Shown here: positions 9,130 through 18,123 of the stretch, piece after piece
Position numbering within the stretch: the stretch's first letter is position 1
Layout: each line of letters starts with the position of its first letter
Assembly: GCF_002967765.1 (NCBI RefSeq)
Contig: NZ_PUHY01000015.1
Coordinates: forward strand, 310,001 to 374,000
Direction: 5' to 3'
DNA length: 64,000 nucleotides
Origin: Blastopirellula marina
Lineage (GTDB): Bacteria > Planctomycetota > Planctomycetia > Pirellulales > Pirellulaceae
Notes under the pieces: model-generated
Databases searched by the model: none
The model's input: only the letters and a program-made list of their open reading frames with translations
Told to the model about the DNA's origin: nothing
Made by a program: the position numbers and the translations under genes

Positions 9130-9609
9130 ATGAGTACGAAAACGCAGCAGAAGGGAACCTCAAGCGGTCTGCCCAAGCCAGGGCAGCGGCCAGGCAGCGA
9201 TGTCGTGATCTACGATGGTGATTGCGTAATCTGTACCGGTGGGGTGAAGATTCTTTATCACTTGGATTGGTTTAAGAAACTCTCCTATCTCTCGCTTCAT
9301 GACGATCGTGTCTCTGAAGTCGCCCCTGATCTTTCTTTCGAACAAATGATGGAGGAGATGTGGGTGATCGATAACCAGGCCCGAAAATATAGTGGAGCAG
9401 AGGCATTTCGCTATCTGACGCGTCGACTCGTGTTATTGTGGCCAGCCATGCCGCTACTTCACATTCCTGGATCGCTTCCTTTCTGGAAATGGCTCTACCA
9501 GAAAGTAGCTTCCGCGCGGTATCGTTTCGGTAAGATGTCCGGCGAAGACTGCGGCGATGCCTGCCAAGTTCATTTCGGTCCACCGAAAAACGATAATAAC
9601 GCCGGCTAA
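9130..9609 (+). CDS. DCC-family thiol-disulfide oxidoreductase-like protein (DUF393)
   Basis: A 159-residue protein with the DUF393/DCC signature VIYDGDCVICTGGV at about residues 26-39. The DxDCxxC-type motif gives the family its name, and the two Cys residues are presumed redox-active. The family-typical middle (ALRYLTRR-like YSGAEAFRYLTRR near 94) and a hydrophobic WPAMPLLHIPGSLPFWKW stretch follow. A late pair of Cys (GEDCGDACQ, about 141-146) adds possible metal or redox sites. It is probably cytoplasmic; its substrate is unknown for the family in general. The small gene at 9648 follows after 38 bp and may be co-transcribed. Confidence 0.85.
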   Translation: MSTKTQQKGTSSGLPKPGQRPGSDVVIYDGDCVICTGGVKILYHLDWFKKLSYLSLHDDRVSEVAPDLSFEQMMEEMWVIDNQARKYSGAEAFRYLTRRLVLLWPAMPLLHIPGSLPFWKWLYQKVASARYRFGKMSGEDCGDACQVHFGPPKNDNNAG

Positions 9610-9647
9610 TTATTACGATCGCGATTTTGCGGGAAGGAGTCCTGGCG

Positions 9648-10016
9648 ATGTTCGATCTTCGGAAGCACATGTCCCACGGAACGGGTAAACCGAAGGCAAT
9701 TCGGCGCGCGGGGATGAAATCGCCGATCGTGGAAACCTTCGAGGATTATCAGATCGAAATCTCGGAGCGACCGGCCAGTCCGATCTCAAGCCGCGTTTGT
9801 TTTAGTGTGAAGATCGACGGCGGTGAACCGCTGCTTCGCGCCTACCTAACCGGGTTTCTCACCGAGAAATCGGCTCGAGCCGCAGCTCACTCAGAAATCA
9901 AAAAGCTCGAGTTCAAGTACGGACAGTACTATTCGCCTATCCAGGGCATTCTTAATAGCTTGAAGCAGCAGCGCGCGGCTAAACGGCTGCGTGACTTCAA
10001 CGAACGGCGAGCTTAA
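9648..10016 (+). CDS. Small basic hypothetical protein
   Basis: A 122-residue soluble protein, strongly basic at both ends. The middle is beta-rich (about residues 25-75) and the C-terminal half is helical with Lys/Arg clusters (QQRAAKRLRDFNERR). No family is recognised. The start is ATG 9648, with GGGAAGGAG at 9631-9639 eight bases upstream; an in-frame TTG at 9627 is rejected for lack of a ribosome site. It follows the DCC protein closely, which suggests a shared transcript. The basic tail could bind nucleic acid, but nothing in the sequence proves it. Confidence 0.65.
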   Translation: MFDLRKHMSHGTGKPKAIRRAGMKSPIVETFEDYQIEISERPASPISSRVCFSVKIDGGEPLLRAYLTGFLTEKSARAAAHSEIKKLEFKYGQYYSPIQGILNSLKQQRAAKRLRDFNERRA

Positions 10017-10069
10017 CAGACTCTCGCCGATGCAACGTTAGAAGCGAACGAACAAATCGTGCTGGTTCG

Positions 10070-12100
10070 CTAAGCCGCCGACTTCTTAGATTGGCGATTG
10101 GTCGCTGCTTCCGAGTCGTCCTCGACGTAGAGGCGTCGATAGGTCTTGCTTGTTTCGATCAGCTGCTCGTGCGTACCGGTGGCTTCGATTTGTCCGTGGT
10201 TCATCACGACAATACGGCTGGCAAGTTTCAGTGTACTAGCGCGATGTGTGATCAAGATGGCTGTTCGACCTGCGATGCAGTTTTTCAGACTGTCATGAAT
10301 TAGTCGTTCGCTCTCCATGTCAATCTGGCTGGTCGCTTCGTCCATTATGATAATGTCAGGATTTCGCAGCAGAGCACGAGCGATCGAGATTCGCTGACGC
10401 TGTCCGCCTGATAGGCTGGTTCCGCGGTCGCCACACATCGTATCGTAACCGTTAGACATATGTGTTTGGACGAACTGATCGACATAGGCCAATTTGGATG
10501 CTTCCAATACCTGTTCGTCGGTCGCATCCATGCTTCCATAACGAATGTTCTCGCGAATCGATTCGTCGAACAGCACGGTCGACTGCGTGACCAATGCAAT
10601 CTTCGAGCGAAGATCGTGTTGGGCAAATTGCCGCAAGTCGGTCCCACCCAGCAGTACCTGACCGGAATCAGGGTCATAAAACCGCATCAACAAATTGATG
10701 ATCGTGCTCTTGCCGCAGCCGTTGGGACCAACAATAGCAATCGCTTCGCCATGTGCGATGTTCAGGTTCAGCTTCTTTAGTACCGGTGTGTTTTCGGTGT
10801 AACAGAACTCCACATCTTTCAGTGTGATATCGCGGCCAACACTGGACATTGGAACTGGATCTTTCGGGTCTTCGATCGGCATTTCCATTTGCAGTAGTGG
10901 GTAAACAAGTTCCGCACTTGCAATGCCGGCTTGGATGGCGCCAAACACATCGCCCAGTTTTCGCAGCGGATCGGTGCAGCCGACCAGCAAAGCGTAAAAT
11001 GCCAAGATCGAACCTAACTCCATCGGCTTGTCTGCCAACGGAATTCCAAAAATGTGCGTTTCTTGATTTAGCACAAGGTAGCCGCCTGCAATCAGCGAAA
11101 GGCAGACCATACCTAGCCCTAAGACTTCGTTGTTGACACGGACCATCGAGTTGAAGAACCGAATCTTAACTTGTTCCCAGTAGGCCTGACGCGATTTAGC
11201 CTCGAAGCGAGCTTGTTCGTATTCTTCGGTGCCGTACGCCTTAACCACGTAGTAGCCATGCATGATCTGAATAAAGAACCCGGTGATGCGGGCGTTGATC
11301 ATGATCTGCGAAAGGTTCAGGTTTTTGATCGTGCGTGCTAAGCGATATAAGACGAAAGCGGCCGCTGGAGCAATCAACAGCGACAGAATCAACAGTCGCC
11401 AGTTAATGTACGCCGCACCGGCTAAACAGGCGATCATCTTGATCGGTTCGCGAACGGTTTTGCCGAACAAGATTTCGAGCGAACCGCCGATCGAGGCAAC
11501 GTCACCATTCATACGGCTAGTTGAATCGCCGGTTGAAATGTGTGTTTTGCCGAGGCGGACGTCTAGCAATTTCTTGAATAGCTGCTGCTTCAGGTCGAGC
11601 GTTGTCAACTGTGTCGCGCGGGCGACCAGCATCATGCTAAGTGAAAGGAAAATCCCTTTCAGTACGGTGCCAATAAGAAGAAAAGCGACCAGGGCGAGCA
11701 AGGTATTGAATGGGCCATGCGGCGCGTAAGCATCGATGTACGGCTTCGATTTTTCGACGTTCCCTAGCTTGGATTCCCAGCCCTTCAATTCGGTGTCAGC
11801 GAAATCACGTGACGATTTCAGCTTGGAGATTTTGCCTGGATCTTGGGCGGCAGCAATCTGTTGATCGAAATCAGCGATGTCCGCTTGGACTTCGGCGATC
11901 TTTTCCTTGCAGTTGGCTGTTTCGGTTTGCGCCCATTCGTGCAGACTTTGCCCTTTAAAGATGACTTCTGCAAACGGATAGACGGCACCGATATTGGCTC
12001 CCCACAAGACACCCACCAACAGGGAGCAAATCAGCGAACCAATGATCGACCAGCGGTACTTGGTAACACAGTGGCGTATCGCGAGCAGCAGGTAGTTCAT
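10070..12100 (-). CDS. ABC exporter, fused permease-ATPase (MsbA/lipid-flippase-like) with coiled-coil insert
   Basis: A half-transporter of 676 residues. The transmembrane domain comes first (TM1 about 16-37; the next helices begin about 125). The nucleotide-binding domain (about 430-660) has Walker A GPNGCGKS, signature LSGGQRQRISIARAL, Walker B IIIMDEATSQID and the H-loop ITHR, so it is intact. Between TM1 and TM2, on the outer face, lies an unusual 80-residue charged helical insert (about 43-120) rich in Lys/Glu/Asp/Gln. MsbA-like lipid or polysaccharide-precursor export is the best family guess. The start is ATG 12100 (MNYLLLAIRH). Upstream in-frame codons to 12208 give an Arg/Gly-rich stretch with no family support. 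It is transcribed alone. Confidence 0.88.
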   Translation of the reverse strand: MNYLLLAIRHCVTKYRWSIIGSLICSLLVGVLWGANIGAVYPFAEVIFKGQSLHEWAQTETANCKEKIAEVQADIADFDQQIAAAQDPGKISKLKSSRDFADTELKGWESKLGNVEKSKPYIDAYAPHGPFNTLLALVAFLLIGTVLKGIFLSLSMMLVARATQLTTLDLKQQLFKKLLDVRLGKTHISTGDSTSRMNGDVASIGGSLEILFGKTVREPIKMIACLAGAAYINWRLLILSLLIAPAAAFVLYRLARTIKNLNLSQIMINARITGFFIQIMHGYYVVKAYGTEEYEQARFEAKSRQAYWEQVKIRFFNSMVRVNNEVLGLGMVCLSLIAGGYLVLNQETHIFGIPLADKPMELGSILAFYALLVGCTDPLRKLGDVFGAIQAGIASAELVYPLLQMEMPIEDPKDPVPMSSVGRDITLKDVEFCYTENTPVLKKLNLNIAHGEAIAIVGPNGCGKSTIINLLMRFYDPDSGQVLLGGTDLRQFAQHDLRSKIALVTQSTVLFDESIRENIRYGSMDATDEQVLEASKLAYVDQFVQTHMSNGYDTMCGDRGTSLSGGQRQRISIARALLRNPDIIIMDEATSQIDMESERLIHDSLKNCIAGRTAILITHRASTLKLASRIVVMNHGQIEATGTHEQLIETSKTYRRLYVEDDSEAATNRQSKKSAA

Positions 12101-12302
12101 GCTTGAATCGTGCAGTTTCTGAGTCGGCCGTGAGCAAAGGTTTCCCGGTGCACCACGCCGTCGGTCATCGCCGTCGGCCGAGGCACATCCGTGGCCCCCT
12201 GCCAGCATGGCGAAATTAGGAACCGGAGAAAGCTACAACGATTCGCGATGTCCAGCAATATCATTCGCCAGCATCGCGTGATTTCCAGCGGTTGCTAGCA
12301 GT

Positions 12303-13226
12303 TCATTTGTCAGAATTCGCCTTCTCGGCCAACATCTTTAGCATTCCGTCAGCCTCGAGAACCCCCAGTGCGAAGGAGGTACCCAGCATTAACTGACCCT
12401 TGGTATCGTAATGGACCGTATCTGCTAGCAGAGGTATTCCATCCGTGGGGACGTTCCAGACGCCAGTGATCGCCCGTGCTGAACCAGATCGCATATCAGC
12501 ATCCTGTTGCGATTGGCGAATTTCGTGTCGATGCGTGAATCGCTCGAGTGCGGGATCGTGTGGCAGTACCTCTCCCATGACGAATGGAACTGGCGTGCTT
12601 TCGCAATCTTCTTCGATGCGACGCTTGAGTAGTGCAATTGACTGATCGTACGTCTTCGCAGAAACCTCTTGCTTGGCGTCCGCTTCTCCTTGCATCCAGG
12701 CAACACCGCGTAGTTGGGGCGTCTTGCCTGCTTCCGTCAGCGCGGACAGTGCCGCGGAAAACTGTTCGTGAAGTCGTTGGTAATGCTTACCAATGTTCGG
12801 ATCATCGGCCGATTGACCGGGATAAAAAGTGGCGCGGTTAGGGCCTGGTTCTTCACCCATCCATTTTCCACCATTGAATCCAGCATGCAGTGGCTGACCA
12901 CTGAGGGCGAATTTCACGATGTAAAACGTTTGGTCTGGATGCAGCGAGCCAAGGGTGTGAATGAAGCCGACCTCGGGCCCGAACCGATCAGGGCCGTTCA
13001 AGTGAAGCTTTTCGGGATCGAACGTTACGAATTCTTTTCCTGTCCAGTATCGAACGTTGGAAACAGGCTGCTTCCAGTGACTCGGCAACTGCGCTTTGCG
13101 TCCACTTCCCGCCATATTGGATTGGCCGGAGAGAATATAGACATCAGCAATCTCTTGCCCGAAAGCTGCCGAGGAAACGAAAAACGTCAACACGAAGAAA
13201 AGCAGGGTAGGGAGTCGATTCAGCAT
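12303..13226 (-). CDS. Secreted sialate O-acetylesterase-like carbohydrate esterase (SASA/DUF303)
   Basis: A 307-residue protein with a signal peptide (hydrophobic 5-22, ending AAFGQE). It has the SGNH-like block I motif DVYILSGQSNMAGSG near residue 28, in which Ser is the expected nucleophile. WMQGEADA near residue 180 matches the SASA family block, and the late Asp/His of LLADTVHYDTKGQ supplies the other catalytic residues. Enzymes of this family remove O-acetyl groups from sugars. Planctomycetes carry many of them for degrading sulfated or acetylated polysaccharides (family knowledge). The exact substrate is unknown. It is upstream of, and on the same strand as, the ABC exporter, with a 202-bp gap, so co-transcription is uncertain. 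Confidence 0.88.
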   Translation of the reverse strand: MLNRLPTLLFFVLTFFVSSAAFGQEIADVYILSGQSNMAGSGRKAQLPSHWKQPVSNVRYWTGKEFVTFDPEKLHLNGPDRFGPEVGFIHTLGSLHPDQTFYIVKFALSGQPLHAGFNGGKWMGEEPGPNRATFYPGQSADDPNIGKHYQRLHEQFSAALSALTEAGKTPQLRGVAWMQGEADAKQEVSAKTYDQSIALLKRRIEEDCESTPVPFVMGEVLPHDPALERFTHRHEIRQSQQDADMRSGSARAITGVWNVPTDGIPLLADTVHYDTKGQLMLGTSFALGVLEADGMLKMLAEKANSDK

Positions 13227-13396
13227 GATTGGTCGGGGGGAATCTAGGGAGTGACTAGCGTTAGGACTCTATGTTAACCCGTCAGGGAAGGCCTTCGAAA
13301 CGAAAAAACGGGATGAAAATCTCCTCTCGGATCTGCGGCGTCCTATTCTTGCAGGTATCGCAAATCGCTCTTTCTCCTGACTAGGATACGATCGCA

Positions 13397-13771
13397 ATGA
13401 AGAATCTGATTTTCACACTTGGCTTGATTTTGTCCGCCACGCTGCTCAGTGGTGGTGTCGAAGGGGCAACGGTTTTTGTCCTGGAAGGAGAACCGGGGGA
13501 CGTTCCGGTGAAGATGACGATCGACGACATCTCGATGATTCATCCTTCCGCGATCGCTGGTTCGGTGATCACGGTAAAGGTCGACGGCCCGGCGGCTGCC
13601 AGAATGTACGATGTCCAGAAGATTGATGGACAGATGCCGCTCTTGGGAATGGCAAATAAGCGGGTCATGATTTTGCCGATCGACAAAGGCAAAGTCAAAG
13701 TCAGCGTCAAGATTAAGTCGCCGACCAGCGAGTCGATGAAGATCGAAGTCTACCAATTCGAGATAAAATAG
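13397..13771 (+). CDS. Small secreted hypothetical protein
   Basis: A 124-residue protein with a clear signal peptide (KNLIFTLGLILSATLLSGG, cleavage near 23-26). The mature part is about 100 residues, beta-rich, with alternating Val/Lys strands toward the end (GKVKVSVKIKS). No catalytic motif or Cys is seen in the mature part. It is probably a periplasmic single-domain beta-sandwich; the function is unknown. It is followed by the hairpin at 13804-13831, whose T run favours the opposite strand. Confidence 0.7.
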   Translation: MKNLIFTLGLILSATLLSGGVEGATVFVLEGEPGDVPVKMTIDDISMIHPSAIAGSVITVKVDGPAAARMYDVQKIDGQMPLLGMANKRVMILPIDKGKVKVSVKIKSPTSESMKIEVYQFEIK

Positions 13772-13800
13772 CGGACTTCATCCTTTGAGAGTCCGTACGA

Positions 13801-13831
13801 AAAAAAGCCCACGTCAAACAATGTGGGCTTT
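13801..13831 (-). terminator. Terminator downstream of tRNA-Gly, shared with the plus-strand gene
   Basis: A perfect 9-bp stem (AAAGCCCAC at 13804-13812 against GTGGGCTTT at 13823-13831). On the minus strand it is followed by a T-rich run (plus-strand A run 13801-13806), just past the 3' end of tRNA-Gly. The plus strand has only three T residues, so it probably works weakly for the gene ending at 13771. Confidence 0.75.
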
Positions 13832-13838
13832 CTCGAAG

Positions 13839-13909
13839 AGCGGGTGAAGGGAATCGAACCCTCGTAACTTGCTTGGGAAGCAAGGGCTCTACCATTGAGC
13901 TACACCCAC
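13839..13909 (-). tRNA. tRNA-Gly (anticodon CCC)
   Basis: A 71-nt cloverleaf. The 7-bp acceptor stem pairs GTGGGTG with CACCCGC (one G-U). The D arm is GCTC/GAGC, the anticodon stem CTTGC/GCAAG with loop TTCCCAA, and the T arm GAGGG-TTCGATT-CCCTT. The anticodon CCC reads glycine GGG. CCA is not encoded, so tRNA nucleotidyltransferase must add it. Confidence 0.95.
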
Positions 13910-13922
13910 GAGTGCTTCTGAT

Positions 13923-13950
13923 AATATACCGCTACGCTAAGTCAGGGCAA
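13923..13950 (-). promoter_or_regulatory. Likely sigma-70-type promoter of tRNA-Gly
   Basis: On the minus strand, TTGCCC (13950-13945) and TATATT (13928-13923) are separated by 16 bp. The -10 box ends 14 bp before the mature tRNA 5' end. Four of six and five of six bases match the consensus. Confidence 0.5.
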
Positions 13951-14127
13951 GGATGTGACCGATCGAATTCGAGCTCGGCCAAATTGCCGGAATTGCGGGT
14001 CGAGTCGGTTTTGTCGGACAGGGAACGACTGACCTGACGTTTTTTGCTCTCCTTTTTCCTTCGCGCCCTTCTCCATCGCGCACACTTGGGAAACTCTCCC
14101 GAGAACCAAATCCCGGTCGATGGTGGT

Positions 14128-15231
14128 ATGGCTTACTACTGGAAGGAATCTGAACGCGTCTTTTGGATCGCCGTGTATGTCTATGTCACGGTCTTGATTG
14201 CGTCTGCCGTTCCTCGCGCAGTGTCTGCCGAATCGATTTCTCGCCCTGCCACATTAGCCGAACTAAGTTGGGCGGCCGAGGGGAATTTACCCAACGAACG
14301 CATCGGTCAAGCGCAACAGCGCCTTCGCGACCATCTCCAATGGATGGAACAGCACCTTCCCGCTCGTTGGGGACGTATGGGGCTGAAAGAGCGCGGTGAA
14401 TGGGTTTTTCAGTCGATGCACGATCAGCTTCTGATTGGCAACTACGCTGAAGATCAGAACTTGCTCAGCGAGGCACTACTCGGTGGCGATTACAACTGTG
14501 TTTCGGCGACCATTCTCTATCAAGTCTTAGCAGATCACGCTGGATTGCCAACGATGGCAATGCAAACCCGGGGACACGTTTGGTGTCGGCTACTTTCTCG
14601 TCCGGAACTTGATATCGAGACAACTTGCCCGACGTGGTTCTTATTAGAGCCGCACGACCAAGATCAAGCTCCAGGGATCCAGGCCGGTGATGCTGCCCGC
14701 GCCCTGACAGCTCGCGGCTTGGCAGCCAAGATTCCATACAATCGAGCAAGCCTCGCTGCCGCCAAGGAAGAATACGCTCAAGCAATTCAATTGCTAGATC
14801 GAGCATTGGTTTTAGATCCGCAAGATCCTGCCGCGATGAAGAATCGTGTAGCGATCCTCAATAACTGGGCGGTTCGTTGTGTGAGCCAGCACGATTGCGA
14901 TCGTGCGCTTGAACTGCTCGAACAAATTGAGGCCCAGCAGGGTGGGGAAACGCAGGTTGGTGAGAATGAACGCCGAATCGTGGATACTGTGATCCAGCAG
15001 TGGTGCCGGGAAGGTCGCTTCGCCGACGCCGTGCGTTTGGCGCAATGGAAACCGGGAGAGAGTCGGCATTCCGTTCGTTCCATTTATGAGACTTGGATTG
15101 AAGATGCCAAATCACGCGGGGAGTGGTACGAAGCTAAGAACGTTTTGCACTCCGCAATGACCGCTCTCAGCGACGATCCACTCGCTGTCGCCCAGCTTAA
15201 ACGTCAATACCGTCACCTACTGCCCGGATAA
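14128..15231 (+). CDS. Membrane-anchored/secreted transglutaminase-like protein with TPR region
   Basis: A protein of about 367 residues. An N-terminal hydrophobic segment (about 12-32, ending PRAVSAES) looks like a signal peptide. Residues about 100-190 carry GGDYNCVSATILYQVL and then TRGHVWCRL, spaced like the Cys and His of a transglutaminase-like fold; the third residue is not certain. Residues about 220-360 form TPR-like helical pairs (AIQLLDRALVLDPQDPAAMKNR is typical). It probably lies in the periplasm. The start is placed at ATG 14128 just before the signal segment; a TTG at 14044 would give a 28-residue extension that masks it. Whether it is a protease, a cross-linker or inactive is open. 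It is a single gene. Confidence 0.75.
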   Translation: MAYYWKESERVFWIAVYVYVTVLIASAVPRAVSAESISRPATLAELSWAAEGNLPNERIGQAQQRLRDHLQWMEQHLPARWGRMGLKERGEWVFQSMHDQLLIGNYAEDQNLLSEALLGGDYNCVSATILYQVLADHAGLPTMAMQTRGHVWCRLLSRPELDIETTCPTWFLLEPHDQDQAPGIQAGDAARALTARGLAAKIPYNRASLAAAKEEYAQAIQLLDRALVLDPQDPAAMKNRVAILNNWAVRCVSQHDCDRALELLEQIEAQQGGETQVGENERRIVDTVIQQWCREGRFADAVRLAQWKPGESRHSVRSIYETWIEDAKSRGEWYEAKNVLHSAMTALSDDPLAVAQLKRQYRHLLPG

Positions 15232-15475
15232 GTACGACTGCGATCACCCGCAATCGGGATTCGGGTGATTTGCCATCAGCACATCATGACGTATTTATTT
15301 CAATAGTTCCGAGACGACTGTTCGTGAAGAACGTCCGCGCCGACCGCCAGGTTAAGTGACCCAGTTGTCGAGCCAGACTCCTCATGCTGATCCCATCGAT
15401 GTTTGTATTGGCGTTGGAACGCGCCAAACCGGCTTCTCTTTTTTGCTTCGCTTTTTCCCCTCCAGGTGTTGCGCT

Positions 15476-15937
15476 ATGGCGAATGGTTCACCCGCCGTGT
15501 CAATTACGTCTGAATTTGATTTCACCTCTGTTCCATCCTGCTCAGAGTGCAGTGAAGCGAAAGTTCGTTCGACGGTAGGACACCTGATTAGCCGCATCTT
15601 GCCGAAGAAGATCACGAACGAGCGTCGCAAGGACTTTCGCTACCCCTATCCGCATTTGGTTTATTTAACACCCATTGATGCGGCTGGGCAGCCCTTGAAC
15701 GAACTGACGACGGTGGTGGTTGGCAAAAATATCACGGAAAGAGGCATCGACTTCTTTCATCGCGAACCACTCCCTTATCGACGTGTAATCTTGACACTCG
15801 AATCGGAAGATGGAACTCGCGCCTCAGTGGTGACCGACTTGCTGTGGACACGTTTCACACGGCAAGGCTGGTACGACAACGGCGGCCGTTTCCTGCATGT
15901 ACTGAGTCAAAACGGGCCAGACAGCCTTTCGGCATGA
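15476..15937 (+). CDS. PilZ-like c-di-GMP receptor candidate
   Basis: A 153-residue soluble protein whose C-terminal 110 residues look like a PilZ domain. It has the RxxxR-type element in RRKDFRYPY (near residue 50) and, about 35 residues later, NITERGIDF, which matches the NxSxxG element with Thr for Ser. The hydrophobic strand pattern RRVILTLE and a closing GGRFLHV follow. The N-terminal 45 residues are variable and contain a Cys pair (SCSECSE). The start is ATG 15476; an in-frame ORF opening at 15356 adds an atypical Cys/Phe-rich stretch. If it binds c-di-GMP it could serve the diguanylate cyclase at 21409; that link is inference from proximity. Confidence 0.7.
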   Translation: MANGSPAVSITSEFDFTSVPSCSECSEAKVRSTVGHLISRILPKKITNERRKDFRYPYPHLVYLTPIDAAGQPLNELTTVVVGKNITERGIDFFHREPLPYRRVILTLESEDGTRASVVTDLLWTRFTRQGWYDNGGRFLHVLSQNGPDSLSA

Positions 15938-15959
15938 TCAACTCCGATTCGCACCTCCT

Positions 15960-15987
15960 CGCTGAACTGAACTCAGCCAGTTCAGCG
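15960..15987. repeat. 10-bp hairpin between convergent genes
   Basis: A perfect inverted repeat, CGCTGAACTG (15960-15969) and CAGTTCAGCG (15978-15987), with an 8-nt loop. It overlaps the 3' end of the minus-strand gene. Neither side has a T run, so termination would be weak or not intrinsic. Confidence 0.5.
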
Positions 15988-18012
15988 GAGGCTGCGTAGC
16001 GCTTTCAGAATCTCGACGTTGCCTTCCAGGCCGTCATGGACTTCTTCCAGAGTGACTTCCCCGTCACTGTTCTGGTCGAACTTGTTGAAGAGCCCGATTC
16101 CGATCAGGTTAACTTCGGCCTTTTGGACAATTCCGTCTCCATTTCGATCGAACCGCTGGACAATCTTTTCTGATCGATCAGCGAGATCTTCCTGGCTTGC
16201 GCCCATCACCAACAAGCCAATGCCTGGATCAGGCGCATTGCCGTTTTTCGGTACGGCAACATCAAAGTAACCGATCATCATCTCGTCGGACGTTTGATCA
16301 CCCCAATGAACCGTTTTCGTCGGATCGGGATTGAAGAGATTCTTTTTCGAGTTGTCGTAGTGTGCGATGGCGTGAATGTACGATCCCTTAGGCATCTTTC
16401 GTGGTTGCGAGAGCATATACGCGGTTTGCCAATTGAAATCGTATTGAGGAATATCAATCAAGATTTCCTTCTCACCGGCTGGTGAAACGCTCATATAGCG
16501 AAACGACTTACCACGCAGATGCATGTGGGGCATGAAGCCCAGTAGGACGGTATTGTCATCTTTCGAGCGAGGCGAATCGGCGATTTCTTCGTGGTTGCCA
16601 TCTCCCGGAGGAATATCGATTCGACGCTGTAGCGCGCTGGTGGTATGAATCTCATACTTCACTTCCTTCTCGTCGATGAAGGAAAGCCCTAACTGGCTGA
16701 GATCTTCCTGAGGGGATCCGTTCGGCGTGTAATGCATCTGAAAGATCAGCGTCGACTTGGCTGGGATTCGTTTCGCCATGCCTTTGGGGTAGTTCTCGGC
16801 GATCTTCCCGGGAACGTAGCCGACGAGAAAGCTACGCGCTCCGCCTTGGAAGCGATCCATATTGGTTCCGGGAGGGATGGCGAAGCAAAGAATATGATGG
16901 ACGACCTGTAAATTACCTGGGCGAAGCTCGGCGCCCTTGATCCAAACATCTTTCTCGAAGCCCGGATCGACTCTGATGTACTTGTATTCGACTTCTCCTT
17001 CGGCAGGAACTGACGCGGCTTTCCCCGTTTCCGTAATATCGAGAATCAGGTCCGGCTTCTCAGGCAACGACCAACCCTTTACATAAGTCTTGGGTTCCGG
17101 CAATTGCTTGGGATCGCCTTCTGGCGCGCCAGCTTCGACCCAATCGAGCAGTGTGGTTTTCTCCTGCTCGCTCAAGCTGCGATCGTTCGAGAAGTGGCCA
17201 TACTTTGGATCGGCATGCCAGGGAGGCATCCGTTGATCTTCCACCACTTCGGCGATCATCTCCGACCAGCCAACGACTTCGTCGTAATCGGTCAGGGCGA
17301 AGGGAGCGATCTCACCTTCTCGGTGACATTCAACACAACGGTTTTGCAGGATTCGAGCGACTTGGTTTGAATACGTGACTTCCGACGATTCGTCTGCTTC
17401 CAGGATACGGCCAATGTGGCAGCCGACTGGATCGGTTTCCGGGACGGTAACCTGTTGACCGTTCAGGACCTCTTCAAGGGCTATCTTGAGATCATCGCGG
17501 GTTGCCCCTTCGCGAACATTGCCAACGAGAAAGTGATCGTCGATTCGTCCGCGGTATTGAATGGTACGGCTTTGATCGAGCAAGATTACCTCAGGCGTGC
17601 GACGTGCTCCGACCTGATCGGCCAATCGGTTGGCTAGGTCTTTCAAGAAGGGAATCTCCAGCGAGTGCACCTTAGCGAACCCCGCCATCTCAGTGATCGA
17701 GTCATGCTGATTGGCGTCGATCGCTAGAATCGTGACGCCGTCGTCCTTGAATTCTTCGGCCAATTTCTGCAGCGTCACCGTGTACCGCTTGGCGACAGGG
17801 CACTCGCAGCCAATGAAAGCCAATACAACCGCCTTGCTGTCGGCGAAGTCGGAAAGCTTGTAGGTCTTTCCGCGGTAATCCTTCAATTCGAACTGCTCGA
17901 TCTTTTTGCCGATCGGCTGCGGTTCGATCTTCGACTCGCGGGCGAATGAAGAAAGGGTGAAGAAACCGAGAAGGCAAACGGCGATCAGGTTGCTACGAAG
18001 CGGATGGTTCAC
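15982..18012 (-). CDS. Redoxin / cytochrome c / PHM-like copper monooxygenase / EF-hand multidomain secreted protein
   Basis: A 676-residue protein with a signal peptide (about 6-24). An AhpC/TSA-type redoxin domain covers about 28-185, with the catalytic-position motif FIGCECPVAKRY and the cis-Pro region RRTPEVILL. A cytochrome c-like segment (about 215-310) has a single heme site, CVECH, with RMPPW as a possible Met ligand area. A copper type II ascorbate-dependent monooxygenase-like domain (about 330-590) has VHHILCF, HYTPNG and PHMHLRG, supplying His and Met copper ligands. Two EF-hands (DRNGDGIVQKAE and DQNSDGEVTLEE) end it. The GTG start precedes the signal peptide directly. A periplasmic oxidative enzyme is likely; its substrate is unknown. 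Such fusions are known in planctomycetes. Confidence 0.88.
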   Translation of the reverse strand: MNHPLRSNLIAVCLLGFFTLSSFARESKIEPQPIGKKIEQFELKDYRGKTYKLSDFADSKAVVLAFIGCECPVAKRYTVTLQKLAEEFKDDGVTILAIDANQHDSITEMAGFAKVHSLEIPFLKDLANRLADQVGARRTPEVILLDQSRTIQYRGRIDDHFLVGNVREGATRDDLKIALEEVLNGQQVTVPETDPVGCHIGRILEADESSEVTYSNQVARILQNRCVECHREGEIAPFALTDYDEVVGWSEMIAEVVEDQRMPPWHADPKYGHFSNDRSLSEQEKTTLLDWVEAGAPEGDPKQLPEPKTYVKGWSLPEKPDLILDITETGKAASVPAEGEVEYKYIRVDPGFEKDVWIKGAELRPGNLQVVHHILCFAIPPGTNMDRFQGGARSFLVGYVPGKIAENYPKGMAKRIPAKSTLIFQMHYTPNGSPQEDLSQLGLSFIDEKEVKYEIHTTSALQRRIDIPPGDGNHEEIADSPRSKDDNTVLLGFMPHMHLRGKSFRYMSVSPAGEKEILIDIPQYDFNWQTAYMLSQPRKMPKGSYIHAIAHYDNSKKNLFNPDPTKTVHWGDQTSDEMMIGYFDVAVPKNGNAPDPGIGLLVMGASQEDLADRSEKIVQRFDRNGDGIVQKAEVNLIGIGLFNKFDQNSDGEVTLEEVHDGLEGNVEILKALRSLR

Positions 18013-18123
18013 GACGCGAACACTCCCAGGGATATCGAGGCAAGGTAATTCCTACTTCGTAAACTGTAACGAAGCGGTGGAAGTTTCGCCAACGAACAAT
18101 TTTTCCCCAGGTTAGTCGGCCGA

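Noticed and set aside
13804-13831. Strong terminator of the plus-strand gene ending at 13771
   Set aside because: The T run is on the minus strand only, so the hairpin is assigned mainly to tRNA-Gly.
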